NCBI GenBank assembly: GCA_021323855.1
Contig: JAJPKE010000043.1
Span: 1 to 56,820, forward strand
Source of the DNA: Chloroflexota bacterium
Lineage (GTDB): Bacteria; Chloroflexota; Ktedonobacteria; Ktedonobacterales; JADMIN01
DNA length: 56,820 nucleotides
Direction of reading: 5' to 3'
Within the stretch, counting starts at the first letter, position 1; every line of letters starts with the position of its first letter. Positions 52,048 through 56,820 of the stretch are shown here, one piece after another. The notes under the pieces were generated by a model. The model worked only from the letters and a program-made list of their open reading frames with translations. It did no database searches and had not been told where the DNA came from. The position numbers and the translations under genes are program-made.

Positions 52048-52201
52048 AGAACCACCTTAGCGCACGAGGAGCAACCGGGCCGGACCAGCCGAAATGATAC
52101 TATTATGCTGGTATGCTGGCGTTGAGTGTTCGTCGCTGAACAGCCCGTGGCTAGTCTACCACGTTCCCCACTCAGCCGGAAAGCAATACGGTACGGGAGG
52201 G

Positions 52202-52207
52202 TATAAT
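52202..52207 (+). promoter_or_regulatory. Consensus -10 box (TATAAT) before the glycosyltransferase gene
   Basis: TATAAT at 52202-52207 lies 74 nt before the glycosyltransferase start. The expected -35 position reads GAAAGC, so the promoter is incomplete as a sigma70 match. Confidence 0.35.
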
Positions 52208-52280
52208 TTCCTTCGCTGGGCGCATTTCTGGGCGGCCACACAGTGTGCGAGAATGACTATCCACAGGATCATGGATTCTT

Positions 52281-53429
52281 ATGGCTGCGCTGCGTATTGC
52301 GATAGATTACACCTCAGCCATCACCGAACGCGCGGGCATCGGCAGATACACACGCGGGTTGGTCGCGGCGCTGGCACAGGTCAACACTGAGGACCATCTC
52401 ACGCTCTTTAGCAGCGAACAGCCACCAGCAGCGCATCCGCCGCCCAAAGCACCACAGCTACAATCGCGTATCGTCCCCATCGGCCACCGCAACCTGACGC
52501 GGCTCTGGCAAACGCTGCGCATTCCCTTGCCAGCGGAATTCCTGATGGGCCGCGCCGACCTCATTCACGGACCGGACTTCGTGCTGCCGCCAGCGGCATT
52601 GCGTGCCAAACGCATCGTCACCATTCACGATCTGGCGTATCTGACGCACCCAGACTGCGCGCAGCCGGGCATCGTCGCGTTTCTCTCGGCGGCGGTGCCA
52701 CGCGCGCTCCGCGCCGCCGACCACATCATCGCCATCTCCGAATATACGGCAAGCGGTCTGATGGACCGCTACGATGTGCCACGCGAACGCATCAATGTCA
52801 TCTATCCTGGAGTGGATGCCACTTTCACGCCGCAGCGCGATAAGCAGGCAATCCAGCAGGTGATGCGCGCCTATGAGCTAGAGCAACCGTTCATCCTCGC
52901 CGTCAGCACGATTGAGCCACGCAAGAATTACACACGGTTGATCGAGGCATTCGCAGCGGCCACCCGGCAGTCGGAGGGTCCGCGTATGCTCATCATCGCC
53001 GGGCGCAAGGGTTGGCTTTATGAGGATGTATTTGCCACCGTCGAACGCTACCAACTCGCCAGCCGGGTGCGCTTCCTGGATTATGTGCCGGAGGAGCAGC
53101 TTCCGGCGCTCTACCACGCGGCGACGGCGCTGGCAATGCCCTCGCTCACTGAGGGATTTGGCATGCCGGTGGTGGAGGCGATGGCGAGCGGCACACCAGT
53201 CATCTGTAGCACCGGCGGCGCGCTGCCGGAAGTCGCTGGCGATGCAGCGATGCTCGTCGCACCCGACGATGTGGCGGCGCTGGCCGATGAGCTGGCGCGC
53301 GTGACAGCGGATGTCGCGCTACGCGAGCAGTTGATCGCACGCGGCCTGGCGCGGGCGCAACGGTTTCAGTGGGAGGCTGCTGCTCGCGCGCACTTTGCGG
53401 TGTATCATCAGACGGCGAGCGGGCGATAA
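52281..53429 (+). CDS. Glycosyltransferase family 4 protein
   Basis: The 382-residue GT-B enzyme begins with IDYTSAITERAGIGRYTRGL, whose Gly-rich loop contacts the sugar nucleotide, and has DLIHGPDFVLPP and RIVTIHDLAYLTHP in the N-domain. The C-domain shows the EX7E motif in SLTEGFGMPVVEAMASGTPVICSTGGALPEVAGDAA and LAVSTIEPRKNYTRLIEAFA. Family 4 members transfer hexoses or mannose to lipids or polysaccharides; donor and acceptor are unknown. No surface-polysaccharide genes flank it. Confidence 0.9.
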   Translation: MAALRIAIDYTSAITERAGIGRYTRGLVAALAQVNTEDHLTLFSSEQPPAAHPPPKAPQLQSRIVPIGHRNLTRLWQTLRIPLPAEFLMGRADLIHGPDFVLPPAALRAKRIVTIHDLAYLTHPDCAQPGIVAFLSAAVPRALRAADHIIAISEYTASGLMDRYDVPRERINVIYPGVDATFTPQRDKQAIQQVMRAYELEQPFILAVSTIEPRKNYTRLIEAFAAATRQSEGPRMLIIAGRKGWLYEDVFATVERYQLASRVRFLDYVPEEQLPALYHAATALAMPSLTEGFGMPVVEAMASGTPVICSTGGALPEVAGDAAMLVAPDDVAALADELARVTADVALREQLIARGLARAQRFQWEAAARAHFAVYHQTASGR

Positions 53430-53436
53430 CACACGG

Positions 53437-53763
53437 CTATTCTGGCGCAGGCAGCATGGCCAGCAGAGCGCGGGCGTAGGCTTCCGCCGCGCTCATGCCG
53501 TCGTAATAGCCAGCTTCCAGCAGCACGCGATAGCGACACTTCCAGCGTTTAACAGCAGCAGGCGAGAGGCGAAAGAGGCTGTAGCTCGGCGTATGCTGCT
53601 CCAACGCACGGCGCAGCGACACCTCATCGGTCGCCGCGATGCCATGCTCCGCCAGCGCGGCAACCACCTCCGGCGGTAGTTCTGGCGGCTCATCTGCGCC
53701 AGTCTGCGGATTGTGTGGCATCGCTATTTGTTCGCTTTCACTGCTCGGTGACATAGCAGACAT
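53437..53763 (-). CDS. Small hypothetical protein
   Basis: The roughly 108-residue protein has an acidic, Pro-rich first 35 residues followed by a compact helical domain (PEVVAALAEHGIAATDEVSLRRALEQHTPSYSLFRLSPAAVKRWKCRYRVLLEAGYYDGMSAAEAYARALLAML). The start is uncertain because none of the three Met codons has a clear ribosome-binding site. The family was not recognised. It converges on the glycosyltransferase gene with a 7-nt gap. Confidence 0.55.
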   Translation of the reverse strand: MSAMSPSSESEQIAMPHNPQTGADEPPELPPEVVAALAEHGIAATDEVSLRRALEQHTPSYSLFRLSPAAVKRWKCRYRVLLEAGYYDGMSAAEAYARALLAMLPAPE

Positions 53764-53802
53764 AGCAGGCACAACACAGGCATCTGCAGGAAAAGGATCG
53801 TT

Positions 53803-56547
53803 TCAACGAGCAAGCAACGCCGGTATCGTGATTCCTAGCTGCGGCGATGCAGCCACCCCGGTATCGAATTGCCAGCGTGGTGAGCCATCGCTTGTATTTA
53901 CCACAATACACATCCCGTCGCCAGTGGTCAGCACTACGATACCGTCCTGAATGCCTTCAATCACGCCGCTGTGCTGCCAGCGAATTGAACCTGAACCAGT
54001 ATCGAGCGCATAGGCGGTATAGACATCCGAATTGCCTGCCTCCGCGCCTCCATAATTGGCATCGTTGACATAGACCAATCCAGCGCTGACAGCAGGAATA
54101 GTGAGTATCGTTTGCCCGCCTGCGGCCAGCGTACTCTGTGACCATCCTTGCTGACCGCTGGCGGGATCATACGCGATCACCTGCGCGGTAGCGGACGTAT
54201 CGCTAGCACACCACTCATAAGCGGGCCCGCCGCCAGCGAATACACCCATCGCTCCGCAAGTTGCGGGGGCGGGTGGTAATTGAGCGCCACTGTGTGCATC
54301 GAGCGCGACAATAGATTGTGAGGCGCCAGACACAGTAGTGAACACCCTGTTATCTGCAACCTGGAGATTGATAATTTGCGAACCTGTCCCCACGCCGGTG
54401 TGCCAGATCTGTGCCTGGGTACTGGTGTCAAACGCATAGACAGACAGCGGCGCGTCGCAGGGAGTTTGACTGTACCCGCTCGAGCATATTCCCATATACA
54501 CAATGCCATCTGCGAGCGCCATAGCAACATTCAGACTCCCCGGCATTGTCGCATGCCATTGCAGGCCACCAGTTTGTATATCAAGCGCATCGAGTGAGGT
54601 TGTGTGGCTAGCCCAGCCATTACCCACAAACACCGTTTTGCCGTCACTGAGAACGGACCAATTCAAGTTCGAGGTGTCGTATTGCCAGCGCACTCTGCCC
54701 GTTTGGGCATCGAGAGCAATGAGCAGGTTATAGGCAGCTACAAATACTGTGTTGCCCGTCGCAGAGATGAAACTGGGTGGGCCGCTCTCATCCTGGGCAA
54801 CCATATTGGGCGGCGCGGGCGGCATCCACTGCCAGAGCAGCGTGCCGGACGAGGCGCTGACAGCATAGAGTGGAGCAAACGCCTGACCGCTCCCATTCTC
54901 AGCAGTTTGTTCGACATACACGATCCCATTCACCGATGCTTCCGCGACCGTTACCGTAGACATCTGCTCACTCGGCTTGAAGCTCCAGCGCTGCGTCCCG
55001 TCGCTCGCATTCAGCGCGCGCAACGTTCCATCGCTCGCACCCACATAGACGCTCAGCGATGAGAGCGATGGAGTAGGAGTCGCGCCATTTCCAGCAGGTT
55101 GGTATGTACTGGTAAACGATGTTTGGGCAAGGAAATCATGGCGGATAGACTCAGAGCCATCGCTAACTGTTTGCGGCAGATGTTGGAGATTCTGGCTGTC
55201 GGTGACGGTGGTGATGCTGGCAGTCAACGTGCCCAGCCCGATTTTGCGCGCATCCAGGGTGAGATCATCGGTGTAAGCAACCGCGCCATTGCCATCCAGC
55301 GAGAGTTGCTGCACCACGTTGCCATCAGACGAGGTGAGTTGCACGGTAACGTTCTGAATACCCCGCTCCGGACCGGTGGCGAACACGTGCAACTGCGGCG
55401 GCGCATTGTCTGGCGTGATGGCGGAAATGGCGGCGCTGGGCGCATGCGCCAATAGCCAGGCAATATCGGCAACTGATTGCTCATCGGTGAGGATGGCTCC
55501 ATGTCCGCCCGGCCAACTACCGGCCTGCCCTAGATGATACTGCCGCTGATATGCTTCTGCAATAAACTGGCTACTGGTCTCATCGGGAATGGCCAGCAAA
55601 GCGGCGCCACCACCCGCTGCACCGAGCAGTGACGCCACCTGTGCCGGGCAAACGCCGCGCTGATACAGGCAGTCATCCAGGTTGCCCAGAGTATAGACCT
55701 CCGCCCCATGCGCGGCGAGAATTGCCGCATCGTTTTCCGCCAGATTTCCCTGTCCCTGAGCAAGCGCATTGAAGGCCTGGCCCAACAGAGAATTGGCGAA
55801 AGGGCATTCACCGGCAATGTTGAGGGCTTCTGTTACGAGTGCTGCTCCCGCGACATTATTGGCGCTACGGCCATGCAGCGGACTATCGAGCGTGATGACT
55901 TTGGTGATGAGGCCGTCGTGCGCATGCCCATCTTTCACATAATCAGTCGCGCCTTGCAGCGCCACCAACCCACCCAGGCTATGGCCCACCAACTCAAAAT
56001 GCGCGTCGGGATAGGCGCTGTGATAGGCATCGAGCAGCGCCGCCAGATTCTGGCTATCCTTCTCGAGACTATTGGTATTGGGGGCGCAGGCGGTAAAGCT
56101 GTCCGGCGCCCAATGTCCACCAAGCATCTGACCAGGGGAATCGGCATAGCTGTATTCAGCGATATCCAGCCGGCTGCCCGCATCAGAGCCAGTAGTTCCC
56201 GCAGGAGCAGTACTCGTACTGGCGGTTGGGCAACCTGCCTGATACGGATCGGTAAACCCTTCGTGGACGAGCGCCTGATCAATATCATCAAAAGTCCCTT
56301 TGCCATTGGCGTCGCGGCTATACTGGCAGTTGGCGTCCAGGCTGGTATTCACGCCATTGATCGTTACCACCACCGTGCGCGCCTGAGAACTAGAGGATGA
56401 GTTATGGTTAGTGATATAGACACCCACCCCCGCGCCTGCTCCGGCAACCAGAACGGTGGTGATGACCACGAGATGAACACCTTTGATCGAAAGGCCACCA
56501 ATTTTGAGCAGTTGCGATTGGAGGAAATGTTGCAGCGCACTCCACAT
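53803..56547 (-). CDS. Lipase/esterase-like domain fused to a PQQ-type beta-propeller, membrane anchored
   Basis: The 914-residue protein has an N-terminal hydrophobic anchor (residues 22-45), then an alpha/beta hydrolase domain (about 55-370) with the nucleophile elbow ELVGHSLGG (Ser190), a following LDSPLHG and a possible His in GGHGAIL. After an Ig-like stretch (VFATGPERGIQNVTVQLTS) comes a C-terminal propeller of the PQQ_2 type: repeats of the form LYALDA.TG...W, for example GTLRALNASDGTQRWSF, ALDAQTGRVRWQYD and ALDTGSGSIRWQHS. The enzyme would act outside the membrane. The substrate is unknown. GGAG lies eight bases before the ATG. Confidence 0.85.
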   Translation of the reverse strand: MWSALQHFLQSQLLKIGGLSIKGVHLVVITTVLVAGAGAGVGVYITNHNSSSSSQARTVVVTINGVNTSLDANCQYSRDANGKGTFDDIDQALVHEGFTDPYQAGCPTASTSTAPAGTTGSDAGSRLDIAEYSYADSPGQMLGGHWAPDSFTACAPNTNSLEKDSQNLAALLDAYHSAYPDAHFELVGHSLGGLVALQGATDYVKDGHAHDGLITKVITLDSPLHGRSANNVAGAALVTEALNIAGECPFANSLLGQAFNALAQGQGNLAENDAAILAAHGAEVYTLGNLDDCLYQRGVCPAQVASLLGAAGGGAALLAIPDETSSQFIAEAYQRQYHLGQAGSWPGGHGAILTDEQSVADIAWLLAHAPSAAISAITPDNAPPQLHVFATGPERGIQNVTVQLTSSDGNVVQQLSLDGNGAVAYTDDLTLDARKIGLGTLTASITTVTDSQNLQHLPQTVSDGSESIRHDFLAQTSFTSTYQPAGNGATPTPSLSSLSVYVGASDGTLRALNASDGTQRWSFKPSEQMSTVTVAEASVNGIVYVEQTAENGSGQAFAPLYAVSASSGTLLWQWMPPAPPNMVAQDESGPPSFISATGNTVFVAAYNLLIALDAQTGRVRWQYDTSNLNWSVLSDGKTVFVGNGWASHTTSLDALDIQTGGLQWHATMPGSLNVAMALADGIVYMGICSSGYSQTPCDAPLSVYAFDTSTQAQIWHTGVGTGSQIINLQVADNRVFTTVSGASQSIVALDAHSGAQLPPAPATCGAMGVFAGGGPAYEWCASDTSATAQVIAYDPASGQQGWSQSTLAAGGQTILTIPAVSAGLVYVNDANYGGAEAGNSDVYTAYALDTGSGSIRWQHSGVIEGIQDGIVVLTTGDGMCIVVNTSDGSPRWQFDTGVAASPQLGITIPALLAR

Positions 56548-56676
56548 AGCAGATACTCCATGAAATCAACTTGAACACGAACACAAATGAGACACCACCA
56601 CGCCACCTATGAGCATGCACGAATAGGCGTGAGCATGTGCAATTGAATGGATCGTAAAGAATAGTGAATAGTGATA

Positions 56677-56699
56677 CTCTGCTGATTCTAACAGCAGAG
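56677..56699. repeat. 8-bp inverted repeat in the gap before the transposase
   Basis: CTCTGCTG (56677-56684) and CAGCAGAG (56692-56699) with loop ATTCTAA lie 16 nt before the likely insertion-sequence end. It may be an old terminator-like structure or an integration-site feature. Confidence 0.4.
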
Positions 56700-56724
56700 A
56701 AGCAATTTGTAAAGCTAGGTTCTG

Positions 56725-56752
56725 TTGACATTTGGCCAGGACCCCCTAGAAT
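56725..56752 (+). promoter_or_regulatory. Transposase promoter inside the IS end
   Basis: TTGACA (56725-56730), a 16-nt spacer, TAGAAT (56747-56752). The expected transcript start near 56759 coincides with the ATG of the transposase, implying a leaderless mRNA. Confidence 0.5.
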
Positions 56753-56758
56753 GGAGGC

Positions 56759-56820
56759 ATGAGCGATATCCGATTAAGCGACGAAGATTGGAGCAAGATA
56801 CGGGCATTCTTGCGCCAGGA
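56759..56820 (+). CDS. IS5-family-like transposase, 5' end only
   Basis: The frame from the ATG at 56759 reads MSDIRLSDEDWSKIRAFLRQ and runs off the window. The pattern LSDEDWSKIRAFL is the conserved start of IS5/IS427-type transposases (L-T/S-D-x-x-W-x-x-I). GGAGG sits only one base before the ATG, too close to be a ribosome-binding site, consistent with leaderless translation. Confidence 0.65.
   Translation, partial: MSDIRLSDEDWSKIRAFLRQ

Larger units (their letters stand above)
56716..56820 (+). mobile_element. Left end of an IS5-family-like insertion sequence (partial)
   Basis: The element probably begins near AGGTTCTGTTGACA, after a TAG that may be the target site. Its transposase gene starts at 56759 and runs off the window. 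The opposite end and the target duplication cannot be seen. Confidence 0.55.

Overview
The window is a high-GC bacterial chromosome segment with densely packed genes on both strands and no rRNA. Its gene families (ECF sigma/anti-sigma pair, NarL-type two-component pairs, LppX/LprAFG-like lipoprotein, ArsA-type ATPase, DUF1634+TauE pair, PP2C phosphatase with a membrane anchor, SelA) and its GC-rich palindromic repeats fit Chloroflexota, perhaps Ktedonobacteria-like. That placement is inference. Many starts are TTG or GTG preceded by good Shine-Dalgarno sequences (mfd, punA, selA, aspS, a kinase).

Layout. 0-10 kb: the 3' end of a formylglycine-generating-enzyme-like gene, a repeat-rich gap, an amidohydrolase with an extra C-terminal domain, panD-folE, a small zinc-ribbon protein, an M24 aminopeptidase, a kinase/regulator pair, an LssY_C-domain protein, a DUF983 protein and a histidine phosphatase. 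10-22 kb: mfd and pth, a lipoprotein, a two-domain MaoC dehydratase, an anti-sigma/ECF sigma pair, prfB with its programmed +1 frameshift, and an ECF41-type sigma factor divergent from an NmrA-like gene that carries an ECF41-like promoter. 22-24 kb: a tRNA-fMet gene split by a 325-nt group I intron, a terminator-like hairpin, a second CAT tRNA, and an AT-richer gene of possible uracil-DNA-glycosylase fold. 24-38 kb: MFS exporter, aspS, DJ-1/PfpI protein, PP2C phosphatase, the Sua5 gene coupled to a 42-residue membrane peptide, an alpha/beta hydrolase lacking its nucleophile serine, an ArsA-type ATPase, an RlmI-like methyltransferase, DUF1634+TauE, and a proline-rich membrane protein. 38-57 kb: tyrosine recombinase, purine nucleoside phosphorylase, ParA-like ATPase, a second two-component pair, EamA transporter, selA overlapping a MazF/PemK-like gene, a glycosyltransferase, a lipase/beta-propeller fusion, and the 5' end of an IS5-like transposase at the edge.

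The strongest observation is the intron-containing initiator tRNA at 22309-22709. It has a consensus promoter, and the intron shows P3, P4, P7, P8 and P9 pairings of the tRNA-intron (IC3-like) class. Translation is a recurring theme (tRNA-fMet, prfB, pth, aspS, Sua5, RlmI, SelA), but the genes are scattered and do not form one operon. Two families of dispersed palindromic repeats lie mostly in gaps between genes, many of them convergent.
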